Shown: positions 26,470-35,997 of the stretch, in pieces
Layout: the number at the start of each line of letters is the position of its first letter
Numbering within the stretch: the stretch's first letter is position 1
Source: an uncultured Sunxiuqinia sp.
GTDB lineage: Bacteria; Bacteroidota; Bacteroidia; Bacteroidales; Prolixibacteraceae
DNA length: 64,000 nucleotides
Assembly (NCBI RefSeq): GCF_963678245.1
Contig: NZ_OY782776.1
Location: 310,001 to 374,000, forward strand
Direction of reading: 5' to 3'
Program-made: the position numbers and the translations under genes
Notes under the pieces: model-generated
Told to the model about the DNA's origin: nothing
What the model saw: the letters and a program-made list of their open reading frames with translations, nothing else
The model's database searches: none

Positions 26470-29400
26470 TTAAAGGTTACTATTAGGCACTTTTTTGTTG
26501 CGCTTGTTCTTAAAACGTTCTCTGACATCTACGATTTTAACCCCATCGAATATTTTCCAATACATCACAGGAAGCACCAGCACTAGTAGTATCATTGAAA
26601 AGATGGTTCCCCAGAAGATAACGATACCCATAGGCGACCAGAGGGACGAATTTCCGGTAATCATCGGGATGATCCCAATAGCCGTGGTTGCCGAGGTTAA
26701 GAAAATGGGTACCATCCGGCGAACACCGGCATCGTAAGCAGCCTGACGAGCAGGCATCTTTTGATTTACACGTAAGTTTTCTGCATGTTCAAACAATAAG
26801 ATGGTGTTGCGGATGGTAATACCGAAAAGACTAATTACGCCCAAAATGCAGGTCAAACTTAAACGAACATCACTAAACCAAAGGCCGAATGAAGTGCCGG
26901 GAATGATTAAAGCCAGCGATATAAGAGCCGCGAGTGCTACGCCAATCTTTTTAAATTTGAGTAATAAAAAGAAGAAAATAATGAATATGGCTATGATGAG
27001 CACTTCAACAATTGAAGGAACGACCTCATTGTCGCCTTCATACATTCCGCCATATTTGTATTGAATATCGTTGGGTAAAGTGGGTGCTATTTCATTATCC
27101 ATCACTTTTCTGACTTTTTTGAAAACTTTATTTTCGCTATAGCCACGTTGTACATCAGCCATTACGGTAATGGTTGGGACACCGTTTCGTCGAATAATTT
27201 GCCCGTCGTTCCAAACGGGATTTATATCAGCTATTTGTCGCAATGGTACAGATACCCCAGGAATAAGTGTTGAAATGTATTTATCCTGAATATTTGCGGG
27301 GTTGTCGTGATTTGCAGGCTTGTCTGTTTTCATCACGATGGATAGCGGGTAGTCTTTATCCCATACGGTTCCAACAGGAATACCGGTGTAGTAGCCTGTG
27401 AGTTCGAGCTCCGCCAGACTTCTCATAACACCGAGACGAGTGGCTTCGGTTGTATGGAGGTTGACTTCCATTGTAGGAAGCGGATTTTCGAAATTAGTAT
27501 GGAGCCAAACCAGCCCGTCGATATGATGAAGACTGGAAATAATACTGTCGGCATAACACTTTAGCTGCCCAATATTGTCTCCAGACAAACGAATCTCAAT
27601 TGGAATTTGAGCCAGCTGATAATCGAGTTGCTTGAAGCGTATAAAAGCATTAGGGAAATAGTTTTGATAGCGTGGTGCATACTCATTAAGGATAGCTATG
27701 GTTGCCTCGTTGGAACTTGTGTTGACAATAAACTGCGCGTAGTTTTCACCGCCTAGATTGGGGGCATAAGTTGCCTGAAATCGAGGAGATGCCATGCCTT
27801 CAAATGAAGTAATGGATTTGACACGCTTGTCTTTGGATAAGATGGTGTATAGGCTATCAGTCACCTGTGTGGTGTGGTTTATAGGTGTACCCTGTGGCAG
27901 GTATATCTCGACGGCAAACTGGTCTCTGTCGGCATAAGGGAACATTCTTTTGTCAAGGTTAAAAAAGACAACTGTTGCTATGACTATCAAGATTAAGGTT
28001 GTTGCCAATGTGATTACCGGGAAACGGAAAGTCCACTCAAGTGCTTTGTTGTAGCCATTCTGAACAAATGTATTGATGTTGAACTTTTTCTTTTGAGTAT
28101 TGGGAATTTTTTTGATGAAAAGGAACTCTAAAATAGGAATGTAAACCATTGCCAAAATGAATGAGACCATCAAGGATATTCCGAAAGTGAGTGGGAAATC
28201 ACGCACGAAGTCGTACCAGATTCCTGTAAAGATACTTAATACAGGGAGGAATATCGCACATATTGAGATTGTTGCCAGAAATATTGCCCCACTATAGGTT
28301 TTTGCACTTAAGGCAGCAGCATGCCAGCGCGAGTATCCTTTGTTGAGGTATTCGAGATAGCCGTCGATGACGACCACGGAGTTGTCAACGACCATCCCCA
28401 GAATAACAATGAGAGCAGCCAGCGTTACCGTGTTAAGCGGAATGTGTAGCAGATACATGAACGCCAATGTCGTAAAAACGGTAATTGGGATGGTTGTAGA
28501 GGCAATAACAGCTGATTTGAACGGGAAAAGAATCATCATAACAAGGATGATAATGATGATGGCAACGACTAAATCGCGCAAAAATGAATTGACGGATGTG
28601 CTTACCACTTTAGGCTGGTCGGCAATACGTTGTACTGTTACGTCTTTAGGGATATGGTTCTCAAATTTTTTTAGAATCTTATCGACATCTTTTCCGTATT
28701 GGACAATATTATACCCTTCGCGCATTTCCATCGAAAGAATAATTGCTTTTTTGCCATTATTTAGGGCGTAGCTTTTTGCTTTGGGATATTCTGTTTTGAT
28801 GGTGGCTACATCTTTTAAGCGGACTATATTCCCTTTGGGGTCGGAATAGATGATTTGCTGAGCCACCTCATTTTCGGTGTCGTATATTGGTGCAATATGC
28901 AAGGGCATATTAACATCGCCCGTTTCAATCATACCTGAGGAGGTCGTAAGACTTTGTGCAAACAGAGATGTTGCTAATAGTTTGTAGTTGATACCGTAAA
29001 CCGCCAATTTATCCCTATCGAGATAGACACTTATTTGCTCTTTCTGGGTGCCATAACGACGCAGGTTCGATGCCGATTTAAGTTGCCTCAACTGGTCTTC
29101 TAATTGGTCTGCATAGCTGTCGAGTTCGCGATAAGATTGGGTGTTTGACTCTAAAGCAATTAAAAGTGCAGAAGTGTCACCAAAGTCGTCTTGAGCAATT
29201 AGTGCGAGAACTCCTGAAGGAAGCTGCATTTTGAACTGCGCCAAACCGTGTTTTATTTTTGACCAGACTTCGTCTTTATTGTTAACATTGTCTTGCAGTT
29301 CGACCATCACATAGACCATTCCATCGCGAGACATCGAGTAGGTTTTCTCCCGATTAATCTCTTTATAGGTGAACAAGAATTTTTCCAAAGGCTTGGCTAG

Positions 29401-29598
29401 TTGTTCTTCAACCTGTGCTGAAGTTGCCCCCGGGAACACTCCTACAACAACACCTTGCCGAATGGTGAACTCAGGGAATTCTTGCTTGGGCATATTCCAT
29501 AAGGCATAAGCCCCTACGGCAACCAATACCGCCACAAAAAAGAACATCAAAGAACTGTGGCGCATGACGGATTCGATGATTCCTGTTTTCTTTTTCAT
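26470..29598 (-). CDS. RND-family efflux transporter (AcrB/HAE-type inner-membrane pump)
   Basis: A 1042-residue, full-length RND protein with 12 membrane helices and two large periplasmic loops. The N-terminal membrane part and VVVGVFPGATSAQVEEQLAKP are typical. Helix 4 carries GMVVDNSVVVIDGYLEYL, with a single Asp in the proton-relay position followed by Asn. This is closer to the VDN-type RND subgroup than to classical AcrB with two Asp. The substrate is unknown. It overlaps the membrane fusion protein gene by 4 bp and precedes tolC by 13 bp. Confidence 0.95.
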   Translation of the reverse strand: MKKKTGIIESVMRHSSLMFFFVAVLVAVGAYALWNMPKQEFPEFTIRQGVVVGVFPGATSAQVEEQLAKPLEKFLFTYKEINREKTYSMSRDGMVYVMVELQDNVNNKDEVWSKIKHGLAQFKMQLPSGVLALIAQDDFGDTSALLIALESNTQSYRELDSYADQLEDQLRQLKSASNLRRYGTQKEQISVYLDRDKLAVYGINYKLLATSLFAQSLTTSSGMIETGDVNMPLHIAPIYDTENEVAQQIIYSDPKGNIVRLKDVATIKTEYPKAKSYALNNGKKAIILSMEMREGYNIVQYGKDVDKILKKFENHIPKDVTVQRIADQPKVVSTSVNSFLRDLVVAIIIIILVMMILFPFKSAVIASTTIPITVFTTLAFMYLLHIPLNTVTLAALIVILGMVVDNSVVVIDGYLEYLNKGYSRWHAAALSAKTYSGAIFLATISICAIFLPVLSIFTGIWYDFVRDFPLTFGISLMVSFILAMVYIPILEFLFIKKIPNTQKKKFNINTFVQNGYNKALEWTFRFPVITLATTLILIVIATVVFFNLDKRMFPYADRDQFAVEIYLPQGTPINHTTQVTDSLYTILSKDKRVKSITSFEGMASPRFQATYAPNLGGENYAQFIVNTSSNEATIAILNEYAPRYQNYFPNAFIRFKQLDYQLAQIPIEIRLSGDNIGQLKCYADSIISSLHHIDGLVWLHTNFENPLPTMEVNLHTTEATRLGVMRSLAELELTGYYTGIPVGTVWDKDYPLSIVMKTDKPANHDNPANIQDKYISTLIPGVSVPLRQIADINPVWNDGQIIRRNGVPTITVMADVQRGYSENKVFKKVRKVMDNEIAPTLPNDIQYKYGGMYEGDNEVVPSIVEVLIIAIFIIFFFLLLKFKKIGVALAALISLALIIPGTSFGLWFSDVRLSLTCILGVISLFGITIRNTILLFEHAENLRVNQKMPARQAAYDAGVRRMVPIFLTSATTAIGIIPMITGNSSLWSPMGIVIFWGTIFSMILLVLVLPVMYWKIFDGVKIVDVRERFKNKRNKKVPNSNL

Positions 29599-30626
29599 AG
29601 TACTTCTACTTTTAATCCGCCAGACATTTTTTGATAGCCCTCAGAGATGATTTGGTCGCCATAAGCCAATCCGCTTAATACCTCAACACCGTCGCCTTTT
29701 TGTATCCCAATTTTAATAAGTTGTTTCTGACTGTGGTTGTCAACTATTTTCCAAACAAAGCTATTTCCATTGCCATCTGTTAGGATACATTGGTTTGGAA
29801 TGACAATGGATTGACTCTCTGAATCGTCATTAATTGAGACATTACAAACCATACCCGGAAGTAGCGTATTGTCCTCATTGTTGATTAAAATGCGGATGGG
29901 ATAAGTGTGTGAAATAAGATCGGCAACTACTCCCTTTTTGCATACTTTACCTGAAAAATACTGATCGTTAGTTGCTGATACACGAGCTGTAGCTGTTTGG
30001 TCGATATGGATGGCATTTATCTCTTTTTCGGGGACGGCTATTTTGATTTTTATATCCTCAATTTGCAACAAGGTTAATACGGTTTGGTTGGGCAGTACAT
30101 TTTCGCCAACATTCACCATTCGATTTCCTACAATACCAGTGAAGGGGGCATAGAGGCAGCTGTTTTCTAAATTTCTGCGAGCAATGGCCTCAGCAGATCT
30201 TGCCTTTTCCAGGTTGGTTTTCATTTCGATGTATTTGATCTCGGGCAAGCTGTTTTTGTCGTAAAGCGACTGCAAGCGTTTCATAGCATCTTCGGCCTGC
30301 TTAAGCATTGCAAATGAAGCATCGTGTGCACTTTTTAGGTTATAAGCGTTTAGCTCAGACAGGAGTTCGCCTTTTTTTACTCGCTGTCCTTCTACCACAT
30401 TTATTTTTTCTATTGTTCCGTTTACGGGGAAGCTGATAGAGGCAGAAGCTCCTTCTTCTACTACTCCGATATATTCTTTGTCGGTGGTGTTTTTATTGTG
30501 ATTTACCTTGTAGGTTTTTACCATCACACTGTTAGCTTGGCTGGAGGGTTGCTTGCTTTCGTGAGTGGAACAAGCTCCAAGGAGGAGAGCAAATCCGAAA
30601 AGCTGAATAAAAGATAGTTTTTTCAT
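29595..30626 (-). CDS. RND efflux periplasmic adaptor (membrane fusion protein), lipoprotein
   Basis: A 343-residue adaptor. It is anchored by a lipobox (LLGAC, Cys19). It has a biotinyl-lipoyl-like strand pair (GTIEKINVVEGQRVKKGELL and SCLYAPFTGIVGNRMVNVGE) flanking a helical hairpin (about residues 95-145), then beta-barrel and membrane-proximal domains. It links the RND pump to TolC. The stop overlaps the RND start (ATGA). The TetR gene is 66 bp upstream on the same strand. Confidence 0.93.
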   Translation of the reverse strand: MKKLSFIQLFGFALLLGACSTHESKQPSSQANSVMVKTYKVNHNKNTTDKEYIGVVEEGASASISFPVNGTIEKINVVEGQRVKKGELLSELNAYNLKSAHDASFAMLKQAEDAMKRLQSLYDKNSLPEIKYIEMKTNLEKARSAEAIARRNLENSCLYAPFTGIVGNRMVNVGENVLPNQTVLTLLQIEDIKIKIAVPEKEINAIHIDQTATARVSATNDQYFSGKVCKKGVVADLISHTYPIRILINNEDNTLLPGMVCNVSINDDSESQSIVIPNQCILTDGNGNSFVWKIVDNHSQKQLIKIGIQKGDGVEVLSGLAYGDQIISEGYQKMSGGLKVEVL

Positions 30627-30692
30627 TTTCTGAATTTTGTTTGTTATTACTTTCTTGTTTTTTATATTATTACTTGTTGAAATTTGTATTGT

Positions 30693-31274
30693 CTATCCAA
30701 ATATTTTAGGCACCATAAAGTCAATGGCTTTGTTGAGTTTATCTTCTTCTAAAAAGCCGTCTTTCTCGATGCTGTAAAAGACCAGTCCGAGAAAGGCTGC
30801 CAAAAACATTTCTGAAACCCAGCCTATTTCTTCGCGTTTTATTGTGCGAAGCTCTTTGAGGTCGTATCCATCTTCTAAAATTCGACTGATGTAGCTTTGC
30901 TCAAAGCTGATTATACTTAGCAGATGATTGCGATATAATTCGTTCAATTGCTCTTGCTTGATGATACGGTAGAGATTCTTTTTGTTGATGACCTCTTTGT
31001 GGAACTCCCTGATGTAGGTTTTTAAACGGTCTAACATATTTTTCTGCTTATCGACCTTGCTTTTGACATGCCTTCTCAGGTTGAGTAGTTCCATCTCGAC
31101 TACGGCATCAAACACGTCTATTTTACTGTTGTAGTAGTGATAGAGCGTGCTTTTAGCTTTGCCACACTCTGCAGCAATTTCATCCATTGTGGTTTTCTTT
31201 AAACCGCCTTTTTGAAATAGCTTCTGCGCATTTAATAGAATCTTGCTTTGTATAGTGTCTTCTTTGTTTATCAT
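30693..31274 (-). CDS. TetR/AcrR-family transcriptional regulator
   Basis: A 193-residue regulator. The N-terminal helix-turn-helix reads LFQKGGLKKTTMDEIAAECG and KAKSTLYHYYNSKIDVFDAV. The C-terminal ligand domain is helical and unassigned. As first gene of the TetR-MFP-RND-TolC operon it probably represses the operon and its own synthesis, responding to a pump substrate. The 187-bp gap to the divergent AraC gene holds an inverted repeat that could be its operator. Confidence 0.92.
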   Translation of the reverse strand: MINKEDTIQSKILLNAQKLFQKGGLKKTTMDEIAAECGKAKSTLYHYYNSKIDVFDAVVEMELLNLRRHVKSKVDKQKNMLDRLKTYIREFHKEVINKKNLYRIIKQEQLNELYRNHLLSIISFEQSYISRILEDGYDLKELRTIKREEIGWVSEMFLAAFLGLVFYSIEKDGFLEEDKLNKAIDFMVPKIFG

Positions 31275-31277
31275 CGA

Positions 31278-31326
31278 CCAAAATCAGTTTTTAGTAGTAT
31301 TTAAAATCGACTAACTGCTATTTTGG
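31278..31326. promoter_or_regulatory. Imperfect inverted repeat, candidate TetR operator
   Basis: CCAAAATCAGTTTTTAG and CTAACTGCTATTTTGG form an interrupted inverted repeat directly before the tetR start codon, inside the tetR/araC divergent gap. Outer arms CCAAAAT/ATTTTGG are perfect. Position and symmetry suit a regulator site, but the long spacing is unusual for TetR. Confidence 0.35.
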
Positions 31327-31461
31327 TGGCAAAGCTATCTTGATAATGAAAGGTCATCAAGACCTAAAAGAGAGATAAAATGTTCTTTTGGTTGAATTAT
31401 TTGTTTTTTTTAGCTTCCCAAATCGAATAATCGTTACTTTTATTCGACAATAAATGGTAGT

Positions 31462-32343
31462 ATGGAAGAAACACTTTTCAGTTTATCTATAGAGGAGCTT
31501 GTGGCGAATGAGATGAGTGCCGGTATTGGTAATGATATTGTAGTAAGCTCGCAGCTAACAAAATTTATAGATATACTCAACTTTCCTTTGCGTATAAATG
31601 CTTTTGTTTTCTTTGTGTGTACTAAAGGAAGTATCAATGTTACAATAAACCTGAAGGAGTGGAATGTAGTTAAAAATACTTATGTGGCAAGTTTGCCCGA
31701 AAATGTGATTGGACTAAATCGTTTAAGTGACGATTTTGAAGGGGTTGTTATTCTGTTTTCTCTGGAATACCTTAGGAAAATCAGTGTTGACTTAAAGAAT
31801 GTGTTACCTTATTATACTTATGTAAGAAATAACCCCTGCTTTACTGTATCCGATGAAAAAGTATCCACAATAACACGTTTTTATGATTTGCTATATGATT
31901 CATTAATAGATGAAAAAAGCAAACGAAGAGATGATATTATCAAGGGGCTTGTTATATCTATTATATCCAAAATAGCTGATGATGTAGATGGGATTAGCTC
32001 GACAGGCACATCTTTTCAGATAAAAAGTAAAGAGTACTATTTTCTATGTTTTATTGATTTGTTACTCAAGCATTTTAGAAAAGAGCATCATGTTGGTTTT
32101 TATGCCGATAAACTGGCTCTTAGCCCCAAATACTTATCTTCTATTATCAGAAAGACTAGTGGTTCTTCAGCTCCTCAATGGATTAATGATTATATTGTGG
32201 TTGAAGCCAAAACACTGCTAAAGTCTTCAGATATGAATATTAACCAGATTGCCGATTACCTGTATTTTCCGAACCCTTCGTTTTTTAGTAAGTATTTTAA
32301 GCAGCATACAGGATTAACACCCAAAGAGTACAGGAGTAAGTAA
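31462..32343 (+). CDS. AraC-family transcriptional regulator
   Basis: A 293-residue protein. The N-terminal half (about 1-180) is a cupin-like sensing domain of the type in Bacteroidota AraC regulators. The C-terminal half has two helix-turn-helix units, with FYADKLALSPKYLSSIIRKTSG and the conserved ending NQIADYLYFPNPSFFSKYFKQ followed by HTGLTPKEYRS. It is divergent from the TetR/efflux operon within the island and may co-regulate the pump. The inducer is unknown. Confidence 0.9.
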   Translation: MEETLFSLSIEELVANEMSAGIGNDIVVSSQLTKFIDILNFPLRINAFVFFVCTKGSINVTINLKEWNVVKNTYVASLPENVIGLNRLSDDFEGVVILFSLEYLRKISVDLKNVLPYYTYVRNNPCFTVSDEKVSTITRFYDLLYDSLIDEKSKRRDDIIKGLVISIISKIADDVDGISSTGTSFQIKSKEYYFLCFIDLLLKHFRKEHHVGFYADKLALSPKYLSSIIRKTSGSSAPQWINDYIVVEAKTLLKSSDMNINQIADYLYFPNPSFFSKYFKQHTGLTPKEYRSK

Positions 32344-32439
32344 TGTCTTTAAGAAAATGCAAAGTTTTCTTAATTCCCCGATAGGGGTGAAGCAGGCAGA
32401 CAAAAACCAATTTTTGTTGCACTTAACTTTGGTCAATGA

Positions 32440-32813
32440 GCCATTTTTATCAAGCTGTTTTTCAACTCAAGATATGTATATGATAGAGTAAAATCCGCTC
32501 CCTTTTATGAATTTCAGAAATTGTATGATTACTTGGAAGGAAAAGCTCCGTTTTCAACACAACACAAAACCAAAGGTTCTGAGTTTAATAATGTGTTGAT
32601 GATTCTCAATAACGGGGATGGCGAAATTATAATTTTGAGAACCTCTTTGCAAGAGGAGGTTCTGAAAGCGTTTTAGAACGCTCTCAAAATTTTTTTTATG
32701 TGTGTTGCACCAGAACAAAAGAGAATTTGGCTGTATTCTATTACAATCCATCATAAGTGGTCATCGAAAAGGCGATAGAATGGTTTGGTGAAGATAATGT
32801 CAAGAGAATCTGA
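32440..32813 (+). pseudogene. Remnant of a UvrD/Rep-like helicase C-terminus
   Basis: One frame reads KSAPFYEFQKLYDYLEG and FSTQHKTKGSEFNNVLMIL, which matches the UvrD-type motif in which a QHKxKGxEF sequence precedes the 2A core strand. It then hits a stop. Another frame resumes with FFYVCCTRTKENLAVFYYNP (helicase motif VI type), a stop, then VVIEKAIEWFGEDNVKRI. At least one frameshift and two stops are present, and the N-terminal ATPase part is absent. It is a decayed gene beside attR, probably part of the island's original cargo. Confidence 0.65.
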
Positions 32814-32964
32814 TAAGAACGAGATAAAATTAGAAATAGTTTAATATATATATATATTGCTTGTGTTTGTGTTTTAATGTGCTAATTATCAGCTTTTTGT
32901 GTGTGGCTATCTTCAAAAACAAGTGTTTTGTAAAATATTGATAATCAGCTGGATATTTGACAAC

Positions 32965-32986
32965 GTTCGAGTCCCAGCTGAGTCAC
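32965..32986. repeat. attR: displaced copy of the tRNA-Lys 3' end
   Basis: GTTCGA, then GT, then CCCAGCTGAGTCAC: 20 of 22 bases match the tRNA 3' end at 23575-23596. The two differences fall in the T loop, which remains a plausible tRNA T loop (TTCGAGT). This copy is probably the original tRNA end pushed aside by insertion. No acceptor 5' half lies nearby. Confidence 0.85.
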
Positions 32987-33185
32987 CAAGTAAAGAACAC
33001 TCAAAAGATTTTAAGTCATTGATTTAGGTGCTTTTTTGTTTTGCAGTAGATGTCAAAAAATGAAAAATAAATGATACTAGATCGAGACCTATCCTCGAAA
33101 AAACTTTAATGTTTCATTTCAACACCAAATATTAGTGAGTTTTCCAATATACCTGTTTTTCAGTGCGTGGGAGGTATTTTTCTTT

Positions 33186-33507
33186 TAAGAATTATTGGTA
33201 GAAAGGTAAACCTGACTATCCGCTTTCAATTGATGACTTAAGTGCAAATCTGGAAGATATGGCGACACGCTGCGAGAGAGAAGGTCATGGTATTGGAGGT
33301 AGGAGGCGAAGATATCAACGTCAAAAATACGTATGATATGCTGAAGGAAGTAGTCAGGAGGCTGAAAGCTTTGCCGGACGAGAAAGGCTTGGGGGGAGTA
33401 TTTATTGGAAACCTCATGATGCCAGATACGGAAGTAGATATTCATTCAGCGCATAGAGCGAAGATGAGAGACCAATGAGGGCATTCAATGCGTTTATGAA
33501 AAATTAG
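33186..33507 (+). pseudogene. Remnant of a GH53 endo-beta-1,4-galactanase (C-terminal part)
   Basis: Three frames together read KNYW-stop-KGKPDYPLSIDDLSANLEDMATR, then KVMVLEVGGEDINVKNTYDM and LKEVVRRLKALPDEKGLGG, then IYWKPHDARYGS with SFSA-stop-SEDERPMRAFNAF. This is the end of a GH53 arabinogalactan endo-galactanase, including the nucleophile-bearing strand (VMVLEVGGE). There are two frameshifts and two stops; the stop at 33454 replaces an expected Trp. The 5' two thirds are gone. It lies 52 bp before the GH2 gene, which suggests an older galactan-degrading pair. Confidence 0.75.
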
Positions 33508-33558
33508 CTATTTTTACACGGGCCTCTCAACTATGAATATGAAATATTTAAAATCAAG

Positions 33559-35997
33559 ATGAAGAAACTAACCACGATTTTATTGCTGATCCTTCTTTAT
33601 GTAGCTGGCATCTTGCCAGTTCAAGCGCAACACCAATCGGTATTACTCGAAAAAAACTGGAAGTTCAGCAAGGGTGATTTTAAGAATGCTGAACAGCTTA
33701 ATTTTGACGATGCTGACTGGGAAACTGTAACGGTTCCTCATGACTGGGCCATATATGGACCATTTGATAAAGACGTGGACAAACAAGTTATTGCAATTAG
33801 TCAGAACAATGAAAAGGAGGCCAACGAAAAAACAGGGCGTACCGGAGCATTGCCCCATATTGGGGATGGTTGGTATCGAACAACTTTTCAGCTTCCTGAG
33901 CTTTCGCCGGAAAGTCGCGTTTTGGCAGTATTTGAGGGGGCGATGAGTGACCCGGAGGTATTTGTTAATGGTGAAAAAGTCGGCGAATGGGGCTACGGTT
34001 ATTCTTATTTTAATCTCGATATCACCGATCAGGTGACTATAGGCGGAAATAACCTGTTGGCTGTACATCTTTCACCAAAACCGTTATCATCTCGCTGGTA
34101 TCCTGGAGCAGGACTGTTTCGGAAAGTACGTGTTCTGGTGCTACCGGAGAACCATTTTCAATTATGGGGAACTTTTGTGACAACCCCTTTCGTTTCCGAC
34201 AGTTTGGCTAAAATAAATATTAAAACCAAGGTTGCAGGACAGCACCTTCGTTTGGAAACGATTATAAAGGATGCTGACGGAAATGTGCTGGTCGCAGAAA
34301 CCGAAACAGCCTTGTTTGGAGATGACTTTGAACAAAATATTGCCTTGAAGAATCCCCGGCTCTGGAGTCCGGAATCGCCCACTTTGTATTATGCGGAGTC
34401 GAAATTATATGATGAAAATGGTAGCCTTCAGGATGAACAGACCACTCGCTTTGGCGTTCGAACAATCAGTTACAAGGCTGGAGAAGGATTCAAACTGAAC
34501 GGTGAGGTGCGTAAGTTTAAGGGCGTTTGTCTACATCACGACCTGGGGCCTTTGGGGGCGGCAGTCAATAAGGCGGCTCTTCGACGGCAGATACAACTGA
34601 TGAAAGATATGGGCGCCAATGCGATTCGCAGTTCACATAACATGCCGTCAATGGAGCAACTCGAACTTTGCGATGAAATGGGGGTGTTGTTCATGGCAGA
34701 AAGTTTTGACGAGTGGAAAAAACCTAAAGTGAAAAATGGCTATAATCGTTTTTTCGACGAATACCATGAAAAAGATATTGTGAACTTGGTTAGTGCAACC
34801 CGCAATCACCCTTGTATTGTGATGTGGAGCAGTGGGAACGAGGTCCCCGATCAGCATGGTAGCGAGGGAGTAAAGCGCGCAAGAAAGCTACAGGATATTT
34901 TTCAACGTGAAGATCCGACACGTGCAGTTACTGTTGGTATGGATCAAGTGAAAGCGGTCATGGCATCGGGATTTGGAGCCATCATGGATGTGCCTGGATT
35001 GAACTATCGAACGCATCTTTACGAGGAAGCTTTTGAGCGTTTCCCCCAAGGGATTCTTTTGGGGTCTGAAACAGCATCGACAGTCAGCTCTAGAGGAATT
35101 TACAAGTTTCCCGTTGAAAAAGCAGTTGGAAAAAAGTATGAGGATGGCCAGTGTTCCTCTTATGATCTAGAATATTGCAATTGGAGTAACCTCCCGGAAG
35201 ATGATGCCGTGTTGCAGGACGATAAAGACTGGGTGATCGGTGAATTTGTATGGACCGGGTTCGATTACCTTGGGGAACCAACTCCATACGATCAATATTG
35301 GCCATCGCGCAGTTCCTATTTTGGTATTTGTGATTTGGCCGGTTTGCCTAAAGATCGGTATTACTGGTATAAAAGTCGTTGGGATACCGATGAGTCGACC
35401 TTACATGTCTTGCCTCACTGGAACTGGGAAGGCAAGGAAGGCGATACAATCCCGGTATTTGTATACAGCAGCTATAATAGTGCCGAGCTTTTCGTTAATG
35501 GTAAAAGCATGGGAGTCCGTACTAAAAATGACAGCTCGAAATTGGAGCGTTACCGTTTGATGTGGGATGATGTGGTATATGAACCCGGTGAATTGAAAGT
35601 AGTTGCTTTTGATGAGAACGGACAATCTATTGAAGAAAAGATAGTTCGCACTTCGGGAACTCCCCATCGCATTGTGTTAGATCCGGATCGGTCGACACTC
35701 CAAGCGGATGGAAAAGATCTCAGCTTTGTAACCGTTTCGGTGGTTGATAAAAATGGGATACCTTGTCCCACTGCAACAAGTCAGTTAAAATTTAAGGTCA
35801 GTGGTGCTGGAAAATTCCGGGCTGCCTGCAATGGCGATGCAACATCTCTGGAGCTATTCCACCTACCAACCATGAAATTGTTCAGCGGTAAGTTGGTGGT
35901 CTTGGTGCAAAGTTCGGAAATGCCCGGAGACATTGAATTAGCCGTTTCTGGGAAGGGATTAAAAGGAGGAAAAATCACGGTCTTTTCCACTGACTAG
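33559..35997 (+). CDS. GH2 beta-galactosidase-like glycoside hydrolase
   Basis: An 812-residue exported enzyme (signal peptide MKKLTTILLLILLYVAGILP, cleavage near VQAQ). A jelly-roll sugar-binding domain (about 30-190), an Ig-like domain (about 195-300) and a TIM barrel (about 310-600) are followed by Ig-like domains of the DUF4982 type. The acid/base is Glu428 in SSGNEVPDQ and the nucleophile Glu504 in LLGSETAST. Beta-galactosidase is the likeliest activity given the GH53 remnant upstream, but GH2 also holds beta-glucuronidases and beta-mannosidases. It is convergent with the HTCS gene and has a terminator 180 bp downstream. Confidence 0.9.
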   Translation: MKKLTTILLLILLYVAGILPVQAQHQSVLLEKNWKFSKGDFKNAEQLNFDDADWETVTVPHDWAIYGPFDKDVDKQVIAISQNNEKEANEKTGRTGALPHIGDGWYRTTFQLPELSPESRVLAVFEGAMSDPEVFVNGEKVGEWGYGYSYFNLDITDQVTIGGNNLLAVHLSPKPLSSRWYPGAGLFRKVRVLVLPENHFQLWGTFVTTPFVSDSLAKINIKTKVAGQHLRLETIIKDADGNVLVAETETALFGDDFEQNIALKNPRLWSPESPTLYYAESKLYDENGSLQDEQTTRFGVRTISYKAGEGFKLNGEVRKFKGVCLHHDLGPLGAAVNKAALRRQIQLMKDMGANAIRSSHNMPSMEQLELCDEMGVLFMAESFDEWKKPKVKNGYNRFFDEYHEKDIVNLVSATRNHPCIVMWSSGNEVPDQHGSEGVKRARKLQDIFQREDPTRAVTVGMDQVKAVMASGFGAIMDVPGLNYRTHLYEEAFERFPQGILLGSETASTVSSRGIYKFPVEKAVGKKYEDGQCSSYDLEYCNWSNLPEDDAVLQDDKDWVIGEFVWTGFDYLGEPTPYDQYWPSRSSYFGICDLAGLPKDRYYWYKSRWDTDESTLHVLPHWNWEGKEGDTIPVFVYSSYNSAELFVNGKSMGVRTKNDSSKLERYRLMWDDVVYEPGELKVVAFDENGQSIEEKIVRTSGTPHRIVLDPDRSTLQADGKDLSFVTVSVVDKNGIPCPTATSQLKFKVSGAGKFRAACNGDATSLELFHLPTMKLFSGKLVVLVQSSEMPGDIELAVSGKGLKGGKITVFSTD

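Larger units (their letters stand above)
23597..32986. mobile_element. tRNA-Lys-associated genomic island carrying an RND efflux system (degenerate)
   Basis: A 9.4-kb segment bounded by the tRNA-Lys 3' end and a 22-bp near-copy of it. An integrase gene faces inward just after attL, the usual layout for tRNA-targeting tyrosine-recombinase elements. The cargo is a TetR-MFP-RND-TolC operon and an AraC regulator. The integrase lacks its catalytic half, a glycosidase tail fragment abuts it, and a UvrD-like helicase near the right end is decayed. The island has therefore suffered deletions and is probably fixed. No relaxase or transfer genes are visible. Confidence 0.75.

Noticed and set aside
32987-33040. 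A second tRNA gene at the attR repeat
   Set aside because: Only the 3' end of tRNA-Lys is present. The acceptor 5' half, D arm and anticodon arm are missing.
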